Assembly (NCBI GenBank): GCA_020629335.1
Contig: JAHDDN010000220.1
Span: forward strand, 1-8,793
Direction: 5' to 3'
Source of the DNA: Chitinophagales bacterium
Lineage (GTDB): Bacteria > Bacteroidota > Bacteroidia > Chitinophagales > UBA2359
DNA: 8,793 nucleotides
The position numbers were made by a program, and so were the translations under genes. The number at the start of each line of letters is the position of its first letter. Within the stretch, counting starts at the first letter, position 1. The notes under the pieces were generated by a model, which had not been told where the DNA came from, did no database searches, and was given only the letters and a program-made list of their open reading frames with translations. Below are positions 1 through 6,660 of this stretch, piece by piece.

Positions 1-82
1 GTAAGTTACTTGATTAGTCTATTCGTAATGTTGGTTATAAATACCAAGGTACTAAGACACTTCAACTAAGGTACTAAAAAAT
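1..82. other. Intergenic edge with a 10-bp direct repeat
   Basis: No gene is visible here. The stretch is AT-rich and carries the direct repeat AAGGTACTAA at 46-55 and again at 68-77, a 22-bp period (about two helical turns). It abuts the outer end of the dispersed repeat at 83. The pair could be binding sites for a dimeric or cooperative regulator, or chance in AT-rich DNA. The neighbouring gene to the left is outside the window. Confidence 0.4.
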
Positions 83-304
83 TGGCTTAGGGATGGTAGC
101 GGTATGTGGCGGCCATGTGATGGCTTACGTAACTTAGCTGGACGCAGGCTGGCCACGCAGTGGCAGACAAGTACAGCTTAGTGAAGTAGACAGCGCATAG
201 CCACATAATAGCGGACAGCCCGCCCCGATTATTTTTTGGCCAGCCTTGTAGGGGCGGATTTATGTGTCCGCCCTCTGGCCAAAAAATAATCGGGGAAGCC
301 CCAA
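83..304 (-). repeat. Dispersed structured repeat, copy A (about 222 bp)
   Basis: This block matches 8269-8492 in inverted orientation. Read on the minus strand it starts with TTGGGGCTTCCCC (304 down), continues into a long hairpin (295-223), then a tail of about 140 bp running from CGGGCTGTCCGCT to CCATCCCTAAGCCA at 83. The tail aligns with copy B at about 80% identity by eye, with one or two small indels. The hairpin end lies 35 bp before the PorP/SprF start codon. A minus-strand open frame through the tail ends in VSHHMAATYRYHP, and copy B ends in a similar peptide. Further in, the homologous stretches are not kept in one frame, so I read the element as non-coding. It has no transposase, so it would be a passive (MITE/REP-like) element. 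No clear target-site duplication is visible. Confidence 0.85.
223..295. repeat. Nested hairpin inside repeat copy A
   Basis: The outer arms at 223-243 and 275-295 are perfect 21-bp inverted repeats. The 31-nt loop holds a second stem, GGGCGGA (252-258) with TCCGCCC (267-273), within a core beginning TGTAGGGGC on the plus strand. The structure can form in RNA from either strand or in extruded DNA. On a transcript reading into the PorP/SprF gene it would sit in the 5' leader. The ATG at 262 falls in the inner loop and opens a frame that merges with the PorP/SprF reading frame. That is very unlikely to be a real start. Confidence 0.85.
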
Positions 305-339
305 AAGAAAGAAGCGAAAAAAACACAGATAAAATAGAG

Positions 340-1356
340 ATGAAAAGATTATTGTTATTACTCCTTTGCATAGGTTTGTCCTATGGTATAGAATCTAAAT
401 TAGCGGCTCAGGATATTGAGTTTAGCCAATTTTACAATGCCCCAGCCCATTTGAATCCTGCGATGATTGGATTTTCGAGTTATCCGAGATTTGTGGTGAA
501 TTATCGAAATCAGTGGCCCACATTTGGGAGTGCCTATAATACGGCGGCTATTTCTTATGATCAGCATTTTGATGGGATCAATAGTAGTGTAGGTTTGTCT
601 ATATTAGGAGATCGAGCAGGTGATGGTATTTATAATACCTATAACATTAATGCACTTTATGCTTATCAATTGCAGTTGGGTTCTAGTATGTATATCAAAG
701 CGGGCTTTCAGGCTGGTGTGATTCAAACAGGGGTGAATACTGACAAGATTGTTTATTATGATCAGGTGAGTCCAATTTCGGGACCTGATAATAGTTTGGT
801 GACAGGGGAGGAGCCTTTGGCAGCCACTAGTAAACTGAATTTGGATTTAGGAGTTGGTTTGATGGCTTTTACTGGGACCTTTTATATGGGAGCTTCATTT
901 AAGCATTTGAATACGCCAAATGTGTCGTTAACTGACAGTGATGACCCAGATAATCGTATAAAATTGAGAAGTTCCTTTCATTTAGGGAATGTTTTTTATC
1001 TTGGGAACAATACGATTAATAAAACAGCGTTTTATGTAACACCTAACCTAATGTTAGTAAATCAATCGCAATTTTTCCAAGTAAATGTAGGAAGTTATTT
1101 TGGGAAAGGCGCATTGGTGGGCGGCCTTTGGTATCGTCATACTTTGGCAAACTCAGATGCTGTCATTGCTCTTTTAGGCGTAAGAGCTGGTATTTTTAAG
1201 ATTTCGTACAGTTATGATTTTAACGTATCTTCAGTCAAAACTTCGATGCAAGGTCATGAGATAGCATTTTCTATAGATTTAGGAAAAACTTATGCAGCAG
1301 ATCAACGAAATCGTCATAAAAGATCAGCAGAATGTCCTGAAATATTCAAACCGTAG
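340..1356 (+). CDS. PorP/SprF-family type IX secretion outer membrane protein
   Basis: The product is 338 residues, typical for the PorP/SprF family of outer-membrane beta-barrel proteins linked to type IX secretion and gliding. The start at 340 was chosen because it gives MKR followed by a leucine-rich signal peptide, with likely cleavage near residue 23 (LAA|QD). The in-frame ATG at 262 lies in the upstream repeat hairpin and would add a basic, non-secretory extension. Family hallmarks visible after the signal are FSQFYNAPAHLNPAMIG (residues 28-44) and YRNQWP (55-60), then alternating aromatic/glycine-rich strands to the end. Family members in known systems associate with the inner/outer-membrane ring or with adhesin/filament anchoring. 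Which paralogue this is cannot be settled here. The next gene encodes a GldJ-like lipoprotein 74 bp downstream with no terminator between, so co-transcription is likely. The leader is short and A-rich. Confidence 0.92.
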   Translation: MKRLLLLLLCIGLSYGIESKLAAQDIEFSQFYNAPAHLNPAMIGFSSYPRFVVNYRNQWPTFGSAYNTAAISYDQHFDGINSSVGLSILGDRAGDGIYNTYNINALYAYQLQLGSSMYIKAGFQAGVIQTGVNTDKIVYYDQVSPISGPDNSLVTGEEPLAATSKLNLDLGVGLMAFTGTFYMGASFKHLNTPNVSLTDSDDPDNRIKLRSSFHLGNVFYLGNNTINKTAFYVTPNLMLVNQSQFFQVNVGSYFGKGALVGGLWYRHTLANSDAVIALLGVRAGIFKISYSYDFNVSSVKTSMQGHEIAFSIDLGKTYAADQRNRHKRSAECPEIFKP

Positions 1357-1430
1357 TAATTTCTAATGATAGACGTTTTTTATTGAACATTTTTTTCTTA
1401 TTTTCAGGCCAGCAAATTAACATTTGAAAA

Positions 1431-2906
1431 ATGAATAGTATAGTTAGATTAACAACCTATTGCTTATTTATAGCTCTCATAGCAGGGCTTTACTCATGTA
1501 AAAAGCAATCATCCTCGGCCACTGGTTGGGATTATAATGATCCAGAGTGGGGAGGTTTTACTAAGGCAGATGCCAAAGATCAGGGCACAGGTCCTGGATT
1601 GGCATTTATAGAAGGGGGAACCTTCGTAATGGGAGCCAGTCAGCAAGATGTAGATTATAAGTATGATAATGTTCCTCGAAGAGTGACAGTGTCTTCTTTC
1701 TACATGGATCAGACAGAGGTGACCAATCTGCATTATAGAGAGTATGTCTATTGGTTAAAGCGCGTTTTCGGCGAGACTTATCCAGAAGTTGTACGAAAAT
1801 CTGCTCCAGATACATTAGTATGGAGAGAAGAAATGGCTTATAATGAGCCTTATGTAAAGTACTACTTTAGACACCCATCTTTTAACGACTATCCAGTAGT
1901 TGGTGTAACTTGGTTGCAAGCTAACGAGTACTGTAAATGGCGTTCTGATCGTGTGAATGAAGGTCTTTTAATCAAAGAAGGAATCTTAGATCAGGATCCT
2001 GATCAACAAGGAGAAGATAACTTTAATACAGAGACTTATTTAGCAGGTCAGTATGAAGGAGTTGTTAAAAAAGGTATCAAAAACCTTGATCCTAATGGAG
2101 AAGAGACTAGAAGGGTTCGTTTTGATGATGGTATCTTATTACCAGATTATAGACTACCAACTGAGGCTGAGTGGGAATATGCTGCTTTAGCTCAAGTAGG
2201 TACACAGCCATCTAAAGACGAAGAACGTTATTTAGATAAGCGAATTTACCCTTGGTCTGGTGGTAACACGGTCCGTTCAAAAAGAAGAGGGAAATATCAA
2301 GGTGCCATGTTAGCGAACTTCAAGAGAGGGCGTGGTGATAATATGGGTATCTCTGGTGCCTTAAATGATAATGCAGAAATTACTGCTGCTGTAGGTACTT
2401 ATTTACCAAACGATTTCGGCCTTTATAATATGGCTGGTAATGTTAGTGAATGGTGTTTAGATGTTTATCGTTCTATGTCGAGTTTAGATACCGAAGACTT
2501 TAACCCATTTAGAGGTAACGTATTCGAAACGCTTGAATTAGATGAAGAAGGTAAGCCAGTACCAAAAGATAGCTTAGGTCGTCTGAAGTATAGAGAATAT
2601 ACGGAAGATGAAATAGGTGATCGTTATAACTTTAGCCGTAGTAATGTAATTGATTACCGTGATGGTGATGAGCGTTCTCAAGCAGAGTATGATGATGACA
2701 TTACATTGATTAGCGATAAGTCAAGAGTTGTAAAAGGTGGTTCTTGGAATGATAGAGCTTATTACTTATCTCCAAGTATACGTCGTTTTATGGATGAGGA
2801 TCAATCTTCTAGTACAATCGGTTTCCGTTGCGCAATGATGCGTGTAGGGGCTGCAAGTATGGATAAAGGCCGATTCAAGAAACGTTTCACGAATCAACGT
2901 AACTAA
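1431..2906 (+). CDS. gldJ: GldJ-like gliding/type IX secretion lipoprotein (formylglycine-generating-enzyme fold)
   Basis: The 491-residue product starts with a lipoprotein signal ending LYSC, with Cys23 as the lipidated residue, so the mature protein is membrane-anchored. The rest is an FGE/SUMF1-type domain: GGTFVMG (62-68), MDQTEVTN (92-99), YPVVGVTW (154-161), RLPTEAEWEYAA (241-252), FGLYNMAGNVSEW (329-341), KGGSWNDRAYYL (435-446) and IGFRCA (463-468). In true FGE the region after GGSW carries the catalytic cysteines. Here it reads NDRAYYLSPSIRR with no Cys, so an enzymatic role is unlikely. GldJ is known in gliding Bacteroidota as a lipoprotein needed for gliding and for stability of other Gld proteins. 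GldK shares the fold. I prefer GldJ because of the N-terminal WDYNDPEWGGF and GPGLAFIEGG pattern and the long insertion near 104-150. A strong terminator follows 21 bp after the stop. Confidence 0.82.
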   Translation: MNSIVRLTTYCLFIALIAGLYSCKKQSSSATGWDYNDPEWGGFTKADAKDQGTGPGLAFIEGGTFVMGASQQDVDYKYDNVPRRVTVSSFYMDQTEVTNLHYREYVYWLKRVFGETYPEVVRKSAPDTLVWREEMAYNEPYVKYYFRHPSFNDYPVVGVTWLQANEYCKWRSDRVNEGLLIKEGILDQDPDQQGEDNFNTETYLAGQYEGVVKKGIKNLDPNGEETRRVRFDDGILLPDYRLPTEAEWEYAALAQVGTQPSKDEERYLDKRIYPWSGGNTVRSKRRGKYQGAMLANFKRGRGDNMGISGALNDNAEITAAVGTYLPNDFGLYNMAGNVSEWCLDVYRSMSSLDTEDFNPFRGNVFETLELDEEGKPVPKDSLGRLKYREYTEDEIGDRYNFSRSNVIDYRDGDERSQAEYDDDITLISDKSRVVKGGSWNDRAYYLSPSIRRFMDEDQSSSTIGFRCAMMRVGAASMDKGRFKKRFTNQRN

Positions 2907-2927
2907 GAAGAGAAAAATTCTTACTAT

Positions 2928-2958
2928 AAAAGGGCTTCACATTTTGTGAAGCCCTTTT
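2928..2958 (+). terminator. Rho-independent terminator after gldJ
   Basis: A perfect 13-bp stem, AAAAGGGCTTCAC (2928-2940) with GTGAAGCCCTTTT (2946-2958), surrounds a 5-nt ATTTT loop, and the T run extends to 2959. It lies 21 bp after the gldJ stop, so it closes the PorP/SprF-gldJ unit. The A run on the other side could also allow termination on the minus strand, but no minus-strand gene ends here. Confidence 0.92.
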
Positions 2959-3053
2959 TGTGTTTATACTCTTTAGTAATTTTTTTGGATGGGGTTTATT
3001 TTATGTAGCTTCTTAATCGTCTAAACAGTAGGTGGGATATTATAAATGAAAAA

Positions 3054-3082
3054 CCCTGTTGTCTCTGGGTTTGACAACAGGG
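3054..3082 (-). terminator. Terminator-like hairpin reading on the minus strand
   Basis: CCCTGTTGTC (3054-3063) pairs perfectly with GACAACAGGG (3073-3082) around a 9-nt loop. On the plus strand the stem is followed by ATAATTTC, which is not a T run. On the minus strand it is followed directly by TTTTT. The shape is therefore that of an intrinsic terminator for leftward transcription. No minus-strand gene is visible to its right, so it may end an unseen small transcript or block antisense readthrough into gldJ. Confidence 0.5.
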
Positions 3083-3155
3083 ATAATTTCGCTTCACTAA
3101 GCAGCTTTCAATAGCCACTTATTTGGTTAAATACTCAATTAACACTATGAAAAAT

Positions 3156-3185
3156 AGGAAAAGTAAAAGGAAATTTACTTTTCCT
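3156..3185 (-). other. AT-rich 12-bp hairpin
   Basis: AGGAAAAGTAAA (3156-3167) pairs with TTTACTTTTCCT (3174-3185) around AGGAAA. On the minus strand it is followed by ATTTTTC, again resembling a weak leftward terminator. On the plus strand it is followed by TAAAC. The low GC content makes a terminator role uncertain. It could instead be a protein-binding palindrome upstream of the HTH gene. Confidence 0.4.
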
Positions 3186-3221
3186 TAAACATAATTCTAT
3201 AAGTTAAATGTACGACAACTT

Positions 3222-3298
3222 AAACGATTTTTATACTCTTATTTACAAAAGTTGAAAACTTAACACTTATTTGTTGATTATTTAGAGTATTATCGTTT
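3222..3298. promoter_or_regulatory. Split inverted repeat overlapping the -33 box (possible operator)
   Basis: AAACGAT (3222-3228) is the reverse complement of ATCGTTT (3292-3298), and ATACTC (3233-3238) of GAGTAT (3285-3290). Together they make a 13-bp inverted repeat with unequal short spacers in the arms and a 46-bp centre. The right arm covers the first three bases of the TTTG box of the proposed promoter. The next gene encodes an HTH protein, so autoregulation through paired half-sites (looping) is a reasonable inference. It is not shown by the sequence alone. Confidence 0.4.
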
Positions 3299-3325
3299 GT
3301 TGTTGGATTTTTTATGGTTAGTTTG
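3296..3325 (+). promoter_or_regulatory. Bacteroidota-type promoter for the HTH-lipoprotein unit
   Basis: TTTG at 3296-3299 (-33 type) and TTAGTTTG at 3318-3325 (one mismatch to TAnnTTTG) are separated by 18 bp, close to the spacing known for the primary sigma factor of this phylum. Transcription would start near 3331, giving a leader of about 33 nt that is A-rich before the ATG at 3364. Confidence 0.55.
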
Positions 3326-3363
3326 GTCTAAGAATTAGATAAAAAAGATTTAATTATAAGAAA

Positions 3364-4494
3364 ATGGGTAAGCATTCTACTGTTGGAACACAGCTTTTGG
3401 CAATTTTGAAGGAAAACGAGTTTAGTAAAGAAGCTTTTTATACTGCTATGGGTATTAGCCGTGCCACTTTTTATAATTTACTGGATAAGAAAAAAGAAGA
3501 TTATAAAAAGGCCGATATAGCGTTAATTTGTAATTTACTCAATATTTTTCCTGAAGAATTAGGATTTAGTTCAGATTTTCTTTCTTCTGATTTTTATTTG
3601 AAGAAAGAAAAGGATCTAAAGTTAATCACTTACAATTTTCAATTGGATGGAAATCCTAATTACCAGCCTTTTTTAAGTCAGTATTTTAGAGAATTCAGCG
3701 AGTGTATTAATAGTGCTAAACAATCTTACTTTGTCTTGGATTATTGTGCGAAAAATATTGGTATTGCGCTGAAAGCGAATTATAGTAGTCAATTTTTTCA
3801 TGAAAAAAATGAAAAATTCTTTATCACTTTAGAGGAGAAGTTGACCCGTATTAAGGAGGCTGGAGATCAATTTGATTATACAAGAATTATACAATTGCCT
3901 CTTTCTGAAGAGCATGCATACCTTAAGCGCGACCCTATCAAGGAAATGATTGAATTACTATTTGATGAAGCCTTTGTTCATGTTTTAAAGTGCTTTAAAC
4001 AGTTTCCAGAATATTTTACCCTTTACCTTATTGGAGTACCTATCCGAGAATTTAGTTACTATATCATTGATGATAAACTCATTATCTCTCTTTATAATAG
4101 AGTAGATAGACAAGGCAGAAGTATCCCTGATATGATGTATATTCAAAAGGTAAACCCTTTTAGTACCGAAGATGTATCTTTTGTCCTAAAGGAGAGTTAT
4201 AAGTCTGATCTTCGAATGATTTCAGATATTGAAAATGAAATTTTTTATAATCAGTTCTTAGAGAAGACCTATGAACTGCATAGAGATATTAATAACGAAA
4301 TAGAGGAAATTGAAAAGAAAATAAAAAAAGACGAAATCCAGATGAGAAAAATGAGAGAAAAAAATGCTGATCCTCAAACTTTTTCAGATATTAGCCACCA
4401 AATTACTCAGTTAAAGCGATCTTTGAAATTATTAACTCATAGAGGAAATCAGATAAATTCAAAAGTAGCGCTAATTAAAGAATTGAATCTTTAA
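3364..4494 (+). CDS. HTH protein with unknown central domain and C-terminal coiled coil
   Basis: The 376-residue product opens with a helix-turn-helix resembling the XRE/Cro type: about residues 8-68, with SRATFYNLLDKK (32-43) as the likely recognition helix and ADIALICNLLNIFPEELGF (50-68) as the closing helices. A central part (about 85-285) alternates predicted strands and helices, with SYFVLDYC (121-128), YFTLYLIGVPIREFSYYIIDD (217-237) and LIISLYNRVDRQGRS (239-253). It looks like a sensing or PLD-like alpha/beta domain, but I see no HxK catalytic motif and do not recognise the family. Residues 302-370 are strongly charged with heptad-like Glu/Lys runs, consistent with a coiled coil for dimerisation. 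No transmembrane segment is present, so it should be cytoplasmic. The lipoprotein gene starts 9 bp after its stop, suggesting one operon. Transcriptional regulator is the best guess, with an unknown target. Confidence 0.75.
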   Translation: MGKHSTVGTQLLAILKENEFSKEAFYTAMGISRATFYNLLDKKKEDYKKADIALICNLLNIFPEELGFSSDFLSSDFYLKKEKDLKLITYNFQLDGNPNYQPFLSQYFREFSECINSAKQSYFVLDYCAKNIGIALKANYSSQFFHEKNEKFFITLEEKLTRIKEAGDQFDYTRIIQLPLSEEHAYLKRDPIKEMIELLFDEAFVHVLKCFKQFPEYFTLYLIGVPIREFSYYIIDDKLIISLYNRVDRQGRSIPDMMYIQKVNPFSTEDVSFVLKESYKSDLRMISDIENEIFYNQFLEKTYELHRDINNEIEEIEKKIKKDEIQMRKMREKNADPQTFSDISHQITQLKRSLKLLTHRGNQINSKVALIKELNL

Positions 4495-4503
4495 AACTAA
4501 AGC

Positions 4504-5070
4504 ATGAAACAGCATAATCTTTTAAATCTTTTATTGTTCTTATTATTTCTTGTAGCAGCCTGTCAAGAACCCGAAACTAAAAAAACTTCAGTTAAGTCAA
4601 AAGAAACCCCTTCAGAACAGCCATTTAAAAAAGCTCCGAAGGATAATTTGCAGTCAAAGTTAGAACTTAGTACAGAGCCACCAGTGGTCGATTTGATCAA
4701 TATATTGGATCGCTCAGAGCAAGTAGAGTATATGTTTTACGTGAATCCCCGAAATCCTTCAGAAAATAGTGTCACAACTGACACCAAGTCCAAAGGAGAA
4801 ATTAAGAATTTTAGAGCGGTTGTTTCTACACAAAGAGTTAAAAAGCCAGATTGTGTTTATATGGGGAATGCTGTTTTTTCGGATGCAGAAGGGAATATTA
4901 TCATGGATGCAGCCTTTAATCTCTCACCAGATTGCCATCATATTAGACTGATTAGTGGGGGGGAAACTTACTATCATAAGCTAAGCTCACAAGGGGTTAA
5001 GTTTTTAAGCCAGTTTTATGCAAAAATGATGAAACAACAAAAGGAATACGATCAGCAAAAACAAAAGTGA
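4504..5070 (+). CDS. Small lipoprotein of unknown function
   Basis: The 188-residue product has a lipoprotein signal: MKQHN, a leucine/phenylalanine core, and LVAAC with Cys20 as the lipidation site. A low-complexity Lys/Glu/Pro/Ser linker follows (21-60), typical of a tether. The globular part (61-170) includes EYMFYVNPRNPSENS (75-89), and two cysteines at 117 and 144 could form a disulfide in the periplasm. The C-terminus (173-188) is Lys/Gln-rich. The start sits 9 bp after the upstream HTH gene, so the two are probably co-transcribed. I do not recognise a family. The short cysteine-containing fold after a tether suggests a periplasmic or surface-anchored accessory protein, without further functional evidence. 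Confidence 0.75.
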   Translation: MKQHNLLNLLLFLLFLVAACQEPETKKTSVKSKETPSEQPFKKAPKDNLQSKLELSTEPPVVDLINILDRSEQVEYMFYVNPRNPSENSVTTDTKSKGEIKNFRAVVSTQRVKKPDCVYMGNAVFSDAEGNIIMDAAFNLSPDCHHIRLISGGETYYHKLSSQGVKFLSQFYAKMMKQQKEYDQQKQK

Positions 5071-5079
5071 TTATTTTAC

Positions 5080-5087
5080 TAAATTTG
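5080..5087 (+). promoter_or_regulatory. Possible -7 promoter element before the channel gene
   Basis: TAAATTTG at 5080-5087 is an exact match to TAnnTTTG, just after the lipoprotein stop and 40 bp before the channel ATG. No TTTG box is visible at the expected distance upstream, which overlaps the end of the lipoprotein gene, so it is only a partial promoter. A perfect 10-bp palindrome, AAAACGTTTT, lies at 5096-5105, near where transcription would begin. Confidence 0.35.
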
Positions 5088-5127
5088 TGCTCTGTAAAAC
5101 GTTTTTACTCAAACCGTACTAACAAAA

Positions 5128-5916
5128 ATGCTCAGTAAAATATTCTTAGAAGACAAGGTAGTGCTTAGTGCCATCGTACTAAATGCTATCGTTATCTGTT
5201 TGATGTTATTCCCTGAGTGGGAGCATCTTTCAATTCTACACAACTTAGACGTATTCTTTATTTGCTTTTTTCTCATAGAAGCTATTGTCAAAATAGTTAG
5301 TTGGGGACCAAGTAAATATTTTAGAGATTGGTGGAATCTTTTCGATTTCTTTTTAGTGGTCGTAAGTATGCCAGTACTGATAGGTTTGTTTTACGATATT
5401 CCTTTTGACTTCTCCATATTACTACTCTTTAGGCTCTTCCGCCTGATCCGTTTGATACGTTACTTGACCTTTATCCCACATATTGGCTCCTTAATGAATG
5501 GTATCGTAAGAGCCCTCAAGGCATCTGTATTTGTATTAATCGTACTAGCCCTATTTAATGTGCTTTTAGCGCTATTCTCTTGTTACTTGTTTAGGGATAT
5601 ATCTCCAGACTATTTCCAAGATCCGCTTATATCGTCACATACCATTTTCCAATTGTTTACCATCGAGGGTTGGTATGAGGTATCAGATACAGTTAGAGAA
5701 CAAGCACCAGATAATTGGGCTTTCTTTATTCGAGTCTATTTCATTTTCGTCGTGTTTACTGGCGGTATATTCGGCTTATCGCTTGCAAATGCCGTCTTCG
5801 TAGATGAAATGACGATGGATAATAATATGGGCCTAGAAAATAAAGTGGATGCCCTCACTCAAAAAATTGAAGACTTACAAAGGCTTCTGGAAGAAAAAGG
5901 AAGAGATAGCTCTTAA
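5128..5916 (+). CDS. Single-repeat voltage-gated cation channel (BacNav-like ion transporter)
   Basis: The 262-residue product has the six-helix plan of bacterial voltage-gated channels, which assemble as tetramers in the inner membrane. Predicted helices are S1 about 12-29, S2 41-58, S3 72-89, S4 95-113, S5 133-153, pore helix 168-178 and S6 197-224. S4 carries arginines at every third position (R102, R105, R108, R111), the voltage-sensor signature. The selectivity filter reads TIEGW (178-182), whereas NaChBac-type sodium channels have TLESW. The Glu that forms the high-field-strength site (E180) is kept. The C-terminus (234-257) is a short heptad-rich helix like the tetramerising coiled coil of BacNav channels. 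The nitroreductase gene follows 40 bp later on the same strand. Ion preference (Na+ or Ca2+) cannot be decided from sequence. Confidence 0.88.
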   Translation: MLSKIFLEDKVVLSAIVLNAIVICLMLFPEWEHLSILHNLDVFFICFFLIEAIVKIVSWGPSKYFRDWWNLFDFFLVVVSMPVLIGLFYDIPFDFSILLLFRLFRLIRLIRYLTFIPHIGSLMNGIVRALKASVFVLIVLALFNVLLALFSCYLFRDISPDYFQDPLISSHTIFQLFTIEGWYEVSDTVREQAPDNWAFFIRVYFIFVVFTGGIFGLSLANAVFVDEMTMDNNMGLENKVDALTQKIEDLQRLLEEKGRDSS

Positions 5917-5956
5917 TATTATCAAACCCCCTTTCATCATTTCAAAAACGACCCCA

Positions 5957-6544
5957 ATGCAATACGATATAGCTGCAATCAACCACCTAATGCGTAATCG
6001 AAGAACAATTAAGCCCGAAAATATGAATGGGCAACTGATAGAAGATGCAATAATTCAAGAGATATTGGAAAACGCGAATTGGGCCCCAACACATGGCTAT
6101 ACAGAACCCTGGCGTTTTGTCGTCTATACAGGAGCCGCCCGAAAAGCTTTAGGACAAGAACTAGGGAAAATATATACCGCAGAGATACCGACAGAGAAGT
6201 TCGTACAAAAGAAACACGATAAGCTTGTTAATAGACCTAATTTAGCCTCTCACATCATCGCTATCGGCATGAAGCGGCACGCAGATACCAAAATACCAGA
6301 AGAGGAGGAATATGCTGCTGTGAGCTGTGCAGTACAAAATATGTACTTATCAGCAACCGCCTATGGAGTCGCACCTTATTGGGGAACTGGTACACTAAAG
6401 TTTAGAGAAGCCATGAAAAAGCTATTAGGCTGGTCAGAAATCGACCGATATATGGGAATGCTATTCTTGGGATTAACAGAAGCAGAACATCCAAAAGGCA
6501 GAAGAATCAGCGGAATTGACACAAAAACCAAATGGATAAAATAG
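5957..6544 (+). CDS. Nitroreductase-family FMN flavoprotein (YdjA-like)
   Basis: The 195-residue product fits the short nitroreductase subfamily: NRR (14-16) for the flavin phosphate, NWAPTHGYTEPWRFVV (41-56), YAAVSCAVQNMYLSATAYGV (119-138), YWGTG (141-145) and GMLFLGL (167-173). These positions correspond to FMN-contacting and dimer-interface parts of the fold, which usually reduces nitro or quinone-like compounds with NAD(P)H. The natural substrate is unknown. The start at 5957 (MQYDIAAINHLMRNRRT) was chosen because it matches the usual distance to the NRR motif. An in-frame ATG at 5849 lies inside the channel gene and would add 36 non-homologous residues. It ends before a shared terminator facing asnS. 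Confidence 0.88.
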   Translation: MQYDIAAINHLMRNRRTIKPENMNGQLIEDAIIQEILENANWAPTHGYTEPWRFVVYTGAARKALGQELGKIYTAEIPTEKFVQKKHDKLVNRPNLASHIIAIGMKRHADTKIPEEEEYAAVSCAVQNMYLSATAYGVAPYWGTGTLKFREAMKKLLGWSEIDRYMGMLFLGLTEAEHPKGRRISGIDTKTKWIK

Positions 6545-6578
6545 AAGCAAAGCATTTATGCTGAACAGTCACAAATGA

Positions 6579-6613
6579 AAAAACCCAGCTTGCATAACAC
6601 AAGCTGGGTTTTT
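6579..6613. terminator. Bidirectional terminator between the nitroreductase gene and asnS
   Basis: A perfect 14-bp stem (6579-6592 with 6600-6613) has core CCCAGCTTG/CAAGCTGGG and a 7-nt loop, CATAACA. It is flanked by an A run on the left and a T run on the right, so it reads as an intrinsic terminator on both strands. It lies 34 bp after the nitroreductase stop and 47 bp beyond the asnS stop, serving both convergent genes. Confidence 0.92.
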
Positions 6614-6660
6614 ATTTATGTTACAGTGTATTTAAAGTTCTATATTGAATTATTACTGCA

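Larger units (their letters stand above)
2960..3363. other. Gene-free intergenic region with hairpins and a promoter
   Basis: No credible protein gene is visible in about 400 bp. The only ATG frame of note (3047, 22 codons) runs through a hairpin and looks accidental. The stretch holds a 10-bp hairpin (3054-3082), a 12-bp AT-rich hairpin (3156-3185), a split inverted repeat (3222-3298) and a Bacteroidota-style promoter (3296-3325) for the downstream HTH gene. No tRNA or recognisable riboswitch was seen. The room and structures would fit a small RNA, most simply on the minus strand, but no minus-strand promoter was identified. Confidence 0.6.

Noticed and set aside
262..339. Upstream in-frame ATG extending the PorP/SprF protein by 26 residues
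   Set aside because: The ATG is in the inner hairpin loop of the repeat and would bury the obvious signal peptide that starts at 340.
87..371. Minus-strand open frame covering repeat copy A
   Set aside because: It runs through the hairpin, tail and PorP/SprF signal-peptide region. The corresponding frame in copy B is similar only in the last dozen or so residues, so it is a by-product of the repeat.
3092..3102. CTTCACTAAGC, an 11-bp match to the tail of repeat copy A
   Set aside because: The match does not extend on either side, so it is not evidence for a repeat fragment.
3047..3115. 22-codon frame starting ATGAAAAACCCTG
   Set aside because: It overlaps a perfect hairpin, has no convincing ribosome site, and is too short to support from sequence alone.
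5849..5956. Upstream in-frame ATG for the nitroreductase
   Set aside because: It overlaps the end of the channel gene and adds a basic extension unlike the family. The ATG at 5957 fits the NRR motif spacing.
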